The notes beneath the pieces were generated by a model. The model was not told the origin of the DNA, searched no databases, and saw only the letters and a program-made list of their open reading frames with translations. From positions 25,643,811 to 25,707,810 of the forward strand of contig JAAOOA010000127.1 in the NCBI GenBank assembly GCA_012861695.1: DNA of 64,000 nt. Reading direction: 5' to 3'. This document shows, in pieces, positions 33,978-46,500 of the stretch. The DNA is from Trematomus loennbergii. Lineage: Eukaryota > Chordata > Actinopteri > Perciformes > Nototheniidae. A program made the translations under genes and the position numbers. The stretch's first letter is position 1. Each line of letters begins with the position of its first letter.

Positions 33978-34474
33978 TTAAAGTGGACCTATCATGCTAT
34001 ATTTGAATAATATAGTGTAGGACCATACCTATATAAGGCATATTTATACTTTTTTCTTTTCAAAATACCAAACAGATCATGCATTTTAGCCATGCCTCAT
34101 TTTGCTCAATTTGACAATTTCTAGCTCTGTTTTTGCAAGGGCTGATTCTGTGAGAACAGCACCACCTACAGGCCTGGCATATGTACTACAACGTCTCCAG
34201 TGCTTTCGAACGGCAATGGCCGTGGCTGTCTCCTCCTGATTGGTGGAGTTGGCCCAATAGCCGTAGCGTCACTGTCCTGACGACAGGACAGTGTTCAAAT
34301 CTGGATCAGTTTTTATCAGATCCGTTGCAGCCCCTTTTTTAGAGATTTGGGTATGGAGGAAAATAGAGAGGGTTGTGTTTTCTGACACTTGGTGAGTTCC
34401 CTGGAACACCGGGGACACATATTCATGTATAAAAGACGTACAAAAGTGCATTTTGCATGATAGGTCCCCTTTAA
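33978..34474. mobile_element. TTAA-flanked MITE, ~490 bp
   Basis: It is flanked by TTAA (33978-33981 and 34471-34474). The left end AAGTGGACCTATCATGC pairs with the right end GCATGATAGGTCCCCTT. There is no coding capacity. Its right TTAA is also the left TTAA of the next element. Confidence 0.8.
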
Positions 34475-34858
34475 AGGTAGGGTAGGTAAGTTTGAGAAAC
34501 CGGCTCGAGATCGCTAGAATTTGAAAATACACAACCGGAGAAAATCTGCCACTTCCTTACAGAGCCTCTCCTCCAACACACACGAACGCGCACATGACCA
34601 ATGAGGGCACGAGATAAGTTTGTGCACAGATGGAAGGCTGACAGGCAGGTAGGCCATCCAGTTATTTTAGCCGGCCGGCTAAAATGATTGGTCGTGCTTT
34701 TTACAGTATTATGGCTTCCACAGATGACATTTTTTTATGGATTTTTTGTCAAAGCACTTAAGATATTCATTGCTATCGGGATGTTAAGAGCATTCCATGG
34801 AATATAACAAAAAGTGTATCTCGAGCCGGTTTCTCAAACTTACCTACCCTACCTTTAA
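34471..34858. mobile_element. TTAA-flanked MITE, ~388 bp, long TIR
   Basis: It is flanked by TTAA (34471-34474 and 34855-34858). Inverted repeats of about 38 bp begin AGGTAGGGTAGGTAAGTTTG and continue GAGAAACCGGCTCGAGAT. The two ends match almost perfectly, suggesting a recent insertion. It is non-coding. Confidence 0.9.
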
Positions 34859-36858
34859 AGTGAGTGCATTGTCAGAAAAAAACTAACAATCAGAGCTCTG
34901 CAGTTTTCTCTCTCATGAAGGGCTAAGCAGATCTTCCATCCAACATTTTCCAAACTGAGTCAGACTCTTACCAAAACATTGTGGTCGAACAAAGTTAGAA
35001 AAACTGCTCAAAATCACCTATTTTCTGGTAATATGAAGCAACACACTCAGTAAACGAATCAGGGAACGTTGAATCATTGCGGTTGGATGTCTGTGTTTTT
35101 AGGAATAATCACGCTTGGCTGTATGCTTTCTACATTCTGATGTTTTTTTTTCATGTTCCAGTTTACTCTGTCCATTTCACGCACCGATTACACAGTCCCA
35201 GTGGAGATGAGATGGATGTTGGGTGTTTGGTGTGTACAGTGTGTCCCACATGTGTATGGATGGATGGCAGTCATTCCCTTGTCTGTTTCATAACTGCCGT
35301 TTCCCTCTTTGACCAAAGGGGATAATTATGACCGGCCTGGGCAGCCATAACATTGTTGGGTGTGTTGATCATGATGGTTTTGTTGGCCAGTTTCTTAGAC
35401 TTTGGTATTTCAAAGGTTTCGAAGCAAAACATTCTTCCCACTTATAGTACTTGAAGTTGCAAAACAGATTGTTACAGGCAGGCAATTTAATGCACACCAT
35501 TCTACTGACAATGCATAGACACTCACTGTTGTTATTATAATGATTTTTTGAATGTGATCTCATACTTTCATAATGACAGCTTTATTATAACATTGCTTTC
35601 TGAGCCTGTCATTGCCCTGCCTATCCAGAATTGTTCATGACCCAGTTCAAATGTATTCCCGAAAACCGTTAGCCCTGAACATGTGAAATAATTTAGATAG
35701 AGACATCTCTAAGCAAAGTATGTCTCCTCACAGTCCTGCCATCATGAGACAAACAACTACATATACTGTACCAACACTATACTAAGGGTGGTTAGCGACA
35801 TGTTTGTCTATAGTTAAATGGATGTCTAAAAGGACTCCTGCAGGTTTTGTTCACTTTTCTCTTTTAAATGTGCAATCTAACTGTCATTGCTCGTTTGACT
35901 CCACCACTCATCATGGTGGACAGCTATGCATTGTTGGGGGATGCCCTTAAGCAAAGTCTGCAGAATTATGAATGTACAGAAAGTGTGCAACCAGAAAGCT
36001 TTTAAACGCTTTGCAGATTTCACAGTGGGACATCTCTGAACCCACATGTTTAGCGGGAACATGCGGAAAACTCTCTAAGGGCCTCAGGGGGAGACATCCA
36101 AACTTGGCAGAACATCAGTCGATCTCCGCCATAGTCCTTTATCACAGCGGACATTTTGACAGCACAGGTATAATTAATAACATTTATGATTGCCATATGC
36201 TGAGACCCTGGTTTTTCTTCCTGGGACAAATAAATGGAACAGAGCCATCTTTAAATTGATCAGTTACACCTGTGATGACAAGTCAAAATGTCTGTGTAGT
36301 TAAAAGTCACCTGACCTTCACCTGCCAGCACACCTGACGCTAATTACTCCGAACTAGCCATTGAACACATAAATACCTGAAGACAAAGCCTGAAAACTTT
36401 GGAAAAACTCTCAACTTTCAAGCCTTCAGTTTTCGCTGCTTTGAGCTAATTTGTATATGTTTGGTAAAAGTCTTTCCACTGACTTTATATGCTTTCATTC
36501 TGCATCTGAAATTCACTTTGTATCAAGTCTCAACACTCCTTTGGTAAAGTTGTCAGTTTCAATTTGAGTTTGGGTGCATGCTAGATAAATAGGACTATAC
36601 AAAGAATACCAAGAGACGCACAATGCTGTTATCATCTTCTAAAAAGACACTCCAATTTGACTTATTGCTCGACAACATCTACTGTACAGGGATTTCAAGG
36701 TAAAGACTAAAATGTCAGGATCAATTGTCAGATTGGATACCGAACAGTATAAGAATAAAACAGATTGAAAAGTACAGGAAATTATCCATTAGGCTTCTTG
36801 TCTCTGTTGTGATATTGTCATAAGTGTATTGTTTTATGTTTTTGGGGATACAGAAACA

Positions 36859-36890
36859 TTAGGGTTAGGGTTAGGGTTAGGGTTAGGGTT
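36859..36890 (+). repeat. interstitial telomeric repeat (TTAGGG)5
   Basis: Five perfect TTAGGG units lie in otherwise ordinary intergenic DNA. Confidence 0.95.
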
Positions 36891-39269
36891 AATTTTGCTG
36901 TGTCAAAAACAAAGAGGATGCAAATGTGTTGAAAGTTGTCTACACTCCACAGTCATTGCCATGAACCTGGCCTGACAATAAAGTGTTTGAAACATTAATT
37001 ATTGTCAGGGAGAAAGGACAGAGAGGTGGCAGAGAGGAGGCTTTGGATCGGACAGTGAGATAATGTTTTTAGTGGCTTTTGTTTCCCAAAGCAGGAATGT
37101 TGTTTACAGGGATCGGCCAGCGACTCAGGAATGCAGACTGAGTTCTGAGGAAATGGTTGTTGTCTCAAGAGGGAACTTCAACACCCGGAGGGGAGAGGAC
37201 GACAGGGACGTTTTATGTGTAGCACAGGGAGCATGTTGTACTATTCCTTTCTGACAATGTGATGATAAAACAAACCTGTTTATAGCCTCACGCAGCCAGA
37301 ATACAAGTTCAAGTTTCATTATGAAATGTATGTTTGGGAAACATCCTCTTGGAGAATTTGATTCTGATACAAAGCAGATTAGCTATCCATGGAGAATCTT
37401 GAAATAGTACAATTACTTGTTGTCTCTTGCAAACATCATTACCATCTTTAAAGCAACATGTGAGCACAATTTCTAATAAGAAACTGGTTTTGCTGGATAG
37501 TTTTGAGGAATTTCCAGCTACATGTTTTCACAGCCTGAAAAATTGAAGCAGCGTAGTTTTTGTTTATTTGTAAGTGAAGAAGAAAACTGTCAATCATGAG
37601 TTGCTCAGCCTGAATTATGTCAGAATAATCTGAAGTGAGAAGTGGTCTACCAGCTTCTGTGGTGGAAGTAAGTGGCTCACATTTCAACAAGCTCCTCTTG
37701 AGGATCCTTACAAAGCATTGTGTTGATGGATGAGAGACCTGTTTGCTGCTTCATATCATAATTCTGAATCACAGAGAATAAAAGGGGTTCGAAATTAAAA
37801 AATAAAGACCTTTTTGAACATTTAAGCATGGAAACCAGTCACAGTAGAGGCACAAAATACAATTATGAAACTGAAAATGACCATAATATGACCTTTCTAA
37901 AGACAATGAGGGGGCGTCCTTTTCACTAATCGGAATTCTCTTTCACTCTGCAAGTATACAGACGTTTTAAAACAATCCAAAACTCACAAAGCTTGTTGTC
38001 TTGATGCCCTTTATTGAGGTCTACTTTCAAACAGGATGCTTTAATTTGTTCCAGATTTTATTTTGGTTGGTTTTATTGTATCTCAGTTGCCACCAAAAAC
38101 ACCCTGTAGCAATTTTTGAAATGTTCTTTTCAGTAGTGTGTCTTTTCCATCTTGACTTTATTTGGTAAACAGCACCTAAAGCCCATTTATTAGACATCAC
38201 TCTAACATTGCATGTTACTTTCACGAAGCAGGATATTACTTATGATATCTTCTTGGCTCAGAAACAGTGAAATTACCCTTTATCTCAGTCAAAATGAATA
38301 ACTGTCCCTCCCTGCTGTACCAGATGTGTCATGCATCATTCTCCTTTGGCCCTTATCTCACATGTACCTCTTGTAGTCCATTTGATCCTTACAAATATCT
38401 GTCCTTATATGTTATTTTTCTTTCTGGTTCTCTTTGCCAGGTCATCCAGGGTCACAGTTTAGTACAGCCACTTTAAGCTCAGGTTGGCAGTCACATGGCA
38501 TCGTGCTACACTTCATCACTTCCACGGCCCATTCCTGGCAGCCGCTCTGAAGCTTGTTGTTGGATGTGATCTGAAATTTCCAAAAGTTGAAATCTTTTCT
38601 TTTGCCAGCAGTCACAAAAAAATAACTTTTCCTACTCTTATATGTTGAAACCTTTTACTACATGAACATCTGAAATCAACATGAAAACACTTCTATATGC
38701 TTGAGTACCAAAAATAGATCTCTCTGAAGGAATGGAAAGAACAGGCAGATACATCATTCACACACATTTTTACATTCAGTAGGGCTTTAGTCAAAGTCAT
38801 GTCAAAGACAAATTTATGAGCATGTAAGATGAGTCCAAATAGTCAACAACAAGACTGGAAAATGAAAACAGTGTCCATTCAGATTTGTTCACTTCTATCT
38901 TTCAGTTCATCTAAGTTCACAGTAGAGTTTAGCAATGTACCTATTTTTTTTCACAATTAGATAGAATTGGCATTACAAAAACTATTATGTGAGAAAAACA
39001 ATATTATGTTCCATTAAAACTTTGAGGCAGAAAAGAGGAAATTTAGAACACAAGGAAAATAAGCATTCAATAAATGAATTGATGCGGACAACAGTTCATC
39101 AGTCAAACCAAAGGAAATACGTCAAGTCTCTGCGGTCCTGCCTGGGTCTCGTCATGCTGCTTCCCTGATGGCTCCCACAGGATTGTTGTTGACATCTTCG
39201 TGGATTCATCTTCCTTTATAGACACATGCATTTCCAAACATTCGGTCTACCTACGCTGTAAAATGTATT

Positions 39270-39600
39270 ATATCTTACACACGGCATCTATTGCACTTCT
39301 GTCCGTCCTGGGAGAGGGATCCCTCCTCTGTTGCTCTCCCGAGGTTTCTCCCATTTTTCCCTTTGAAATGTGGGTTTTTCTCTGGAAGTTTTTCCTTGTA
39401 CGATGTGAGGGTCTAAGGACAGAGGGTGTCGTTTTTCTCATACTGATATTCTGAACAAACTGTGCTGTTGTATTTGCTGTAAAGTGTCTTTACTGTAGGG
39501 TATTTTTATTATATGTACAGCACTTGGCTCGACCAAAAATCGTTTAAAAATGTGCTATATAAATCAAACTTGATTTGATTTGATTTGATTTGAAAGACTC
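39270..39600. repeat. teleost retroelement 3'-end-like block
   Basis: It contains 'gagagggatccctcctctgt', 'ctcccgaggtttctcccatt', 'gatgtgagggtctaaggaca' and 'gctatataaat', then a (TTTGA)n tail at 39568-39591. This order is familiar from widespread fish non-LTR/SINE tails. The family is not assigned. Confidence 0.6.
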
Positions 39601-40609
39601 TTAAAGCTGGGACCAAGGGTTGAGATTGAGTTAAATATTCGAAAAACACTTACAAGACAGAGATGGTCCAAGATTTTTCTCTATGAAATGACTTGGACAT
39701 ATAACCAGGCACTGCCAACATTTATAGGGAAACAGAATTGTTAAGATTAGAAGTACCACACTACAGTTTCCATGTAATGACACAGCAATACTTTGTTCTT
39801 CTTAATTAGAGACTGTGGTCCGGATGCAGCATTTCGTTCCTGGCATAATAGTTAACAGGCTTTGTATTTGTCTGATCTAAGCCAAAGCTATTGTCTGTAT
39901 TTACCCAGCAGCCACTGCAATTTACAGCTACCTCATGTTTAACTCGCCTGCTATCTCGAGATCTTTGAGTTTCACAATCTCTTCACTCTTCAACAAAACG
40001 TTGGCATGTGATGTCCTGTAAATGCTCAGAAGAGAAATCAGTCGGGCGCGAAAAATGAATTACCTGTCCGGGCCTGTGGCAGGGAAAAGATTTCATCACA
40101 CAGACACACACACGTTTACTGTACGTTCACAACTGGTTAAGACATCTGTAAAGTACCAGGATTATAGTATCACATGTTCTGACTTGATATCTTCTCAGCA
40201 CTTCAAATCACTGACAGCACTGAGACTCAAGAAGTAATGGGTGTTCATTATTTCCTGTCAGAAACCGGTCAGACGAGTTAGTCATACTCGGTATTCTGAT
40301 GTCAGCATTGATGGAGAGGTATACTCCAACTTGTTCGGCATTTAACATGTTACTCAAGAACATGTGAATTAGCATCAACTATCAAGAGTGAAAGTACTCA
40401 TTCATTTCAGAATTGATCAACACCGTATCTCCTAAAATAATACTTAATCATCATGTATTTGTTGATTATGATTTGTATATGTTATGTGATTGCTATATGT
40501 GACATGTAGTAAGTTGGTTGTTTGCATTTTATTGTTCTCTTTTATCGTTTCGCCTGTATCTATTTGTCTTTCATCCTTTTTTTATAACTATTGCTGTTGA
40601 TATATTGTG

Positions 40610-40706
40610 ATTTGAAGGTGCCCAGGGGACAACAGCTGGAAATTAGCAATGTTGGCTAAAGCTGGGGACTGTCCACGACACTATAAACAAATAAACTAAA
40701 CTAAAC
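40610..40706. repeat. retroelement tail fragment
   Basis: 'gtgcccaggggacaacagct' leads to 'ggactgtccacgacactata' and then 'aaataaactaaactaaac'. The last ~50 bp are repeated in inverted orientation at 8223-8275. Confidence 0.55.
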
Positions 40707-41329
40707 TATTATCAATCTGAAGCTGCATAGTGATTAGTAACTCAAGTAAACCAATAAATAAGACAATTATACAATAATAAGAGAGTAATATAACTATAAA
40801 GTAGCAGAAAAACCCAAAAAAGTCAATCAAAATTGTACTTAGATGCAGTACCTTACTTTATTTACTTAGTTATTTGCACCAGTGTCACGTTAAGATACTT
40901 TCTCACAAGGGGTGATCTGTGATTTAAGCTTTAGACCTTCTGCAGAGGTACATTATGATGCTGGCTTATGAATGTAGTAAATAAGTTCATAAAATCAGTT
41001 TCCTATCAATTTCTGTGAAGCGCCTCAAGGCTTTACCTCAGTCTGCCTTTTTAATTTTTGCAAATAACTGTTTATGTTGATGGTGAGCGGACTATGCTAA
41101 GACCAAATGGATGTGTCATCATATAAATGTCTGTTTTTATCCTGCAGAAGAGAGGATAATGTTGTTTATGATACATACTCTCCGTTGACAACCATGATGA
41201 AGCTTGTGTGGTCTGATTAACTTGTCAGGACACAAAAAAACCTGACCATGTTTTATTGGTTCTGTAAAGAATGTGAAAGCCTTTTGGTCAACCCATTGAA
41301 ATGCATCACTTATAGCCAGGAAAAAGTTA

Positions 41330-41915
41330 CGGCCCGTCCACACAGCAGCGTTAAAAAATCTTGGAACGCTTCTGCCCATTCACTTTGAATGGGGTGACGT
41401 CACTTTGCCTCACTTTTCGCCGAACTGCATTGTGGGCAGCAGAGCGGAGATTTTCAGGATTTTCAGGATTAAAAGTTGAGCAATGTTCAACTTTTGAAGC
41501 TGAGGTGGAAGCGTCAGCCAATCAAATCCCGTTTATGCAAATCTGACAGTTCAAGCGCTAGCCAATCAAACCGCGTGTATGCTGGGAGAGACATACCGCA
41601 GGTCATTTCCTCATATTCCAAAAAATGGAGGAGAAATTAGCGGTAGGGAATCACCCGGTGCTTTATGACCAGTCCCTATTTACCTACCGGGATATAAACC
41701 GGAGGAGCCAGGCATGGAGGGAGGTGGCAGAGACAGTGGTAGGTTTTCGCCTGTTTGGGGAGTTTATATCCAGTTTACCTCTGGCTTTTTTGCTTCGCAT
41801 GTCGCGGGCGGGAGATTCATGTGATTGGTTGTTGGTGCCTTGCTCGCAAAAAATCCCAAAGCTTCAGATACGCCCACCTCCAAGATTTTTTTAACGCTGC
41901 TGTGTGGACGGGCAG
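41330..41915 (+). mobile_element. non-autonomous PIF/Harbinger-like element with MADF relic
   Basis: The ends CGGCCCGTCCACACAGCAGC and the complementary right end (TIR about 34 bp) are flanked by TTA on both sides (41327-41329 and 41916-41918). That is the 3-bp TWA target duplication of PIF/Harbinger. Inside, a frame starting at 41625 reads MEEKLAVGNHPVLYDQSLFT, then YRDINRRSQAWREVAETV. This matches the beginning of a MADF (Myb/SANT-like) DNA-binding domain, as in the second protein of Harbinger elements. It then runs out of homology (VGFRLFGEF...), consistent with an internal deletion. No transposase remains. Confidence 0.8.
41625..41894 (+). pseudogene. truncated MADF-domain fragment of a Harbinger accessory protein
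   Basis: An 89-codon frame inside the element at 41330-41915. Residues 1-38 have the MADF pattern: acidic start, HPVLYD, then YRD..RR..AW.EVAE. The rest has no family similarity I recognise, and the frame reads into the right inverted repeat (LQIRPPPRFF). In complete elements this protein helps the transposase bind the termini. Here it can no longer be a full domain. It is a relic unless expression is shown. Confidence 0.6.
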
Positions 41916-42168
41916 TTAGAGACCAGCCTGTCTTTGGGATGTTTTTGGTATTTGTATAAGAAAACAAGTGTTAATATGAACCCATTTTCTTTTTTTTAAA
42001 CATGCCCTCCAGGACCATCAGATCAAACACAAATGTTAACAGTCGAGCCAGTGGACATGTGACCTTTGACCTCAGAGTGCTGGCACCTTTGATATGCTCA
42101 GAACAAATGGATATTGATAGTGTGTGTTTACTACACAAAAAGTCACATTATTAAGAGTTATGTGCAGC

Positions 42169-43580
42169 TTAACCTGTTAAGCCGGGCGTTTTTTTTTCAC
42201 GAAACTGTGTCTCAGGGCTTCTTAACATTTAACAACCTATTAATGTGTCATACCCACTTAACGGGAAGAAACTCAGCTAACTGACGATATGAACAATTTT
42301 TAGCCAAACGAAACACAACTCTAACGCCAAGCCTCTGAATTAGCACTAAGCGAAAAAATGCTAATGCACTTAGCACAGAACTCACGGTAGAAATACTTTA
42401 TTACTTATCGGATCTGCACAAACAAGATATCAGCTAGCAAGCTGAGATTCCACAGATTCTAGGGGTATAAGTATCATCACTGAGGCAAACCCAGACATCA
42501 CACAACGTAGCTTTACGGGACCAAAATGGAAAATAAGTCTTACCGTTGCTGTTTTCTGATCAAAAGTTGTGTTCAATGGCATCAAAACGCATAAAACGCT
42601 GCTGAAGGTTAATCCAATGTCTCTGTGTCACTTTGAAATGATTACTGATAATCCATCTTCGTATTTATGGCAAAAAGCGTAGTTTTCAGTTTATAGTTTT
42701 CAGAGCGTAACATAGCTTTCGGTTTGGGCAAACTGGGTGCGCATCACTCTCACTCCTCATGGTAACGTGTGTGTATGTGGAACTTCCCCTTCGATTCTAT
42801 TGGCTCTAACGGTTAAAAAGAGGTGTCAATCATCAAAATCGACCAATGGGTTCCAGAGAAACGGCAAATCCACCAAAACCAATTTTTAGCTAAACCTCTC
42901 TAAAAAGGTTAAATGTCACTTGTTTTGCATCAATCTTGATACAGGGTGCTTATTATATGTTATAGTTTGGATTCCTAAAGCTTTTAGTCTCCGATCAGAT
43001 CATTCAAGGGTGGATTTCACCTGTGGTGTAGTGGTCGTTGGACGCGGGGGATCGCTGTTCCCCCGCTTATTTGGAGCCCCCACTTTTTTGAAGCTTGATT
43101 TTTTGGAATAGTCTAATAAATATAAAATCATTGCCAGTGTTATCAGTTGCAAGTGTGTATTTGAACGAAACGAAACAGCTCTATAATGACAGGCAAACGA
43201 AACAGCTCTATAATGACAGGCAAAACAACGTTACTTGACTTATTTTCTAAAAAGAATATCATTCACGAGAAGAAAGGTACAACCTGTACAGGTACAACTT
43301 GTACAACCTGTACCTGTACACTTGGGGCATTGTTTGGGATGACCTAATTAAAATAGCGTCCACCCAGTAAAAAAATCCCCACTACACCACTGGTTTTCAC
43401 TATAAGTAATGTTTTTTTTTTGGACGGACTTTTCTACATCCAACTCACAGGTTTATCATTGCTTTGAGAAAAAAGATTATTAATTTACCCCTTTTAGAAG
43501 GGAAGATATGGTCATTTGTTCTGGGAATGTCATTTTCGAGCCTGAGACCTGAAAAACAGGCTCAGGGGTTAACAGGTTAA
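42169..43580. mobile_element. TTAA-flanked composite element, ~1.4 kb
   Basis: The left end TTAACCTGTTAAGCC is matched by the right end GGGGTTAACAGGTTAA. TTAA at both outer edges fits a piggyBac-type target. A second element (43024-43394) is nested inside. A partial second right-end-like sequence, AAAAAGGTTAAATG, occurs near 42903, so the unit may be two related elements. There are no meaningful open frames. Confidence 0.6.
43024..43394. mobile_element. nested inverted-repeat element, ~370 bp
   Basis: TGGTGTAGTGG at the left and CCACTACACCACTGG at the right form inverted ends. Inside are a 27-bp tandem duplication (43171-43224, CGAAACAGCTCTATAATGAC...) and a palindrome-rich GTACAACCTGTACAGG stretch near 43270-43320. 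It is non-coding. Confidence 0.55.
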
Positions 43581-46500
43581 ATGGCACAGCCAAGGTGAAA
43601 AAGTCCCATATCTTACATTTATAAAGTATAACCTCAATGGGGATTTCCACCGAGATTGAAGAAAGCACTTCATCATCCAGAAATGCACTTTTCTGATGGA
43701 CAAAAAGATGCATCTGGAACCAGTCAGTCTGACGTCTCGGTCCCCCCTCCCCCTCAGGATGAGTGGGGGACAGGGATGGGAAGGAGGGCAGACAGACAAA
43801 AAGACATATATAGGAAACTGTAACTACTTAAATAACATGACATCATTTACAATACTCCAGTGAAAGGTATTCACAACGGACATTTTTCATTGTGAACTGC
43901 AAGGGTCTTTAAGGACCCTGTTGTATGCAGTACAATCCTTAAAATCTGATATTTGACTTTATAGATAACATGCAATTGATGTATTTGTTTCAAACCTCAA
44001 CTAAGCTCTACAGTAGCCATGTTTTCAACAGACGCTTCAAATCCAGTTTGCTTCCGTCTACTTGTTATTGTTGTCTATTAATAAAACTATTAGATGACAT
44101 TTCAAACACTAAGTGGGTTGAGGGAGAGATTTACTGAATACATCTGTGTACTCTGGGCTGTTTATTATCTAGAGGCTTTGATTCAGGATGAAGAATAGCT
44201 GTTCATGTTAGGAAGAAACATGACTCATCATTTGCTGAGAGATGTACTTTCCCCGGTTTATAAATAAATGTAATTGAGTGAATTCAGAGTTGTTTCAGTA
44301 AGTGACGAGTTGGCATTTAATAAGCGTTTCTTATTTCAAAAAAATCCCCAGTAGGAAAGAGAACAAACATTCATGGTAAGAAAGATTACATTTTGCATTA
44401 AAATCTTTGTTTTTATTGAAATGTAGTTTGATGGTTTTTTCTTGTGATAGATTTCTATCTCCAAAGGCCTTTGAATCCTTCATATGATTCAAAAAGATGT
44501 GGAAAACATTTGGTGGACTGTTAACAACTCAATTAAAATGCCTCATAACTTGGATTTAACGGTCATAATATTACTTCATTTTACGGGGTTACACCCTAAA
44601 TACAATATATGGGTCTCACACTTAATTTGGAACATTGCAATGTGGAGGTATGTGGATAATATCATGTGTTTTTGCATGACTTCAATGAGAGAAATACTAA
44701 TATCATCAACTCTCTGAGGGTCAAAAAAATACTTTTTCGTTCGCTCATTTCTGTAAACCCATGAAAGGACCATAACTGCGCACAGTGCCAGGAATCCTCT
44801 CCCAAACTAACTCACAAATCTGGTCTGAATTTGGCTTTTGGCCCTGCCAGCAGCATGAGCGAGAGGAGGAGGGATTACCAAACCCACCGTGTGTGTTGAT
44901 ACGACCATCTGTTGCCTTTGTTTCCTGCAAATGCTCGAGGAGGACGCTGTAATCCCCGCACTCTGGAGGTCAAGTCCATGTCACTCCTGGAGTGAGACAA
45001 CAATCCTGTCTGGTCACCCATGAATGTGAGAGCAATGACATTTTCTTAACACACACATCCCGTTTACTGCTCGACGTACAGACCACATATTTCAGGGAGT
45101 TTAACTTACAAATGACTGGGAAATTTGAGGTTTAAAACTTGGAGTCTTGACATGTTTGGAAAAGTAATGTGTGCTTCATGTCAAACAGTTACAGACAGCT
45201 GGTAACCAAACACATTAGCTGCTGTGCTGGGAGTGCAGACTGATTTTTCATTAAGGGAATCAAATGAGGACTCTGGGTACGTCCAGTCCTCTGAGGTATC
45301 CTGGAGGCGCACTTCTCCTCGGCTATGCAGACATCTTTTCTTTCTTTCAGTATCTTGTGTTTTTTTCTTTTATAGACATCTGCTGGCCCTTTAGGCCTTA
45401 ACGCTTTTACCATGTGCCCCTACAGCAGCACTGAAGAAATCCACACGTTCCCTTTAGAGTAGCCAGGTGAGTTACTTCAGAAGTTTATACCATGAGAAAT
45501 TAAGGATGTGTTGAGTAATGTGAAAGTGACTCGTAACATGACACCTGAGCATGACCAGACCTGTAGCAACAGGACATTTTTGAGTTTTTATGGGAGACAT
45601 TTTGCACCACGCTGGAGCCGTTTCAATAACTGTTCCTTTCTCAAGGAAAAAAGGTAGTTAGCTCACTCAGCTGTGTCTGATGGAAAAGCTTGAAAGGAGG
45701 CAGAGTTGACCGTTTTTCATCTCCTCCACTTCCTTGGCTCACACAAATTAGCTTGTGTGGAGAATTGCACTGTTAGCATTACTTTGGCAATACCTCAAGC
45801 TTTTGAAACTTTTTCCAAGGTGTCATTTTACTGCCATTGAGGCCTTTTGCTTCTCTAATATCCTGTGGTGTACATCATAGAAGTGTACGGCAGGCAAACC
45901 TAATTACTCTGCAAACACAGTTTAAATCTGCTTTCACCACTCTAAGTAGTGTCGTGATTTATGCCCTGAATGTAGATTTACACTCCTCTGTCAGTCTTGA
46001 GTTTCTAAGTAAACTCGATGACACCTCCTCCAACTTCTGGCACATATCACGAAGGTGACATCACCCCGCCGCTCCAGTTGCATACCAAAACCTTAAACAG
46101 TCTGAAACATTACCATCTGACGCCAGCATTGGGCTCTAATAGAAACATCTGGACATTTATTTTTTCCGTTGAAAAGTTTGAAAGTGCATTGGTTTGGGTA
46201 CTTTGTTCTTGACAAACAGTGGAGAAAATGTGTCCTCCTTAAGCATCTATTTCATGGCAACACAAGAGAGGAAGTGTCTCTTTAAAGGATCACAATGTTA
46301 AAATAGTAGGAGCTCAATATAATTAAGATTTATGCCAGCACACCTAATTCACTTTAACAACAGCGCTGTTGATTTGAGCTGTCCAAATGAAATGTTTGCC
46401 TCCGAAACATCTGGATCACATTAAAGGGGAAGGTTGGAGTTTCTCATTATGTACACGGTTCCAGTTTGGCATTCATCAGCTGACTGTCTCCAGCATTAAC

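Larger units (their letters stand above)
34859..41326. other. intergenic DNA with LINE fragments
   Basis: No gene is recognised. It holds a telomere-like repeat (36859-36890), a LINE-tail-like block (39270-39600) and a second fragment (40610-40706) whose complement lies before the cspg4 exon at 8343. Otherwise it is AT-rich and featureless. Confidence 0.5.

Noticed and set aside
36859..36890. Chromosome end or telomere
   Set aside because: Only five units with normal intergenic sequence on both sides.
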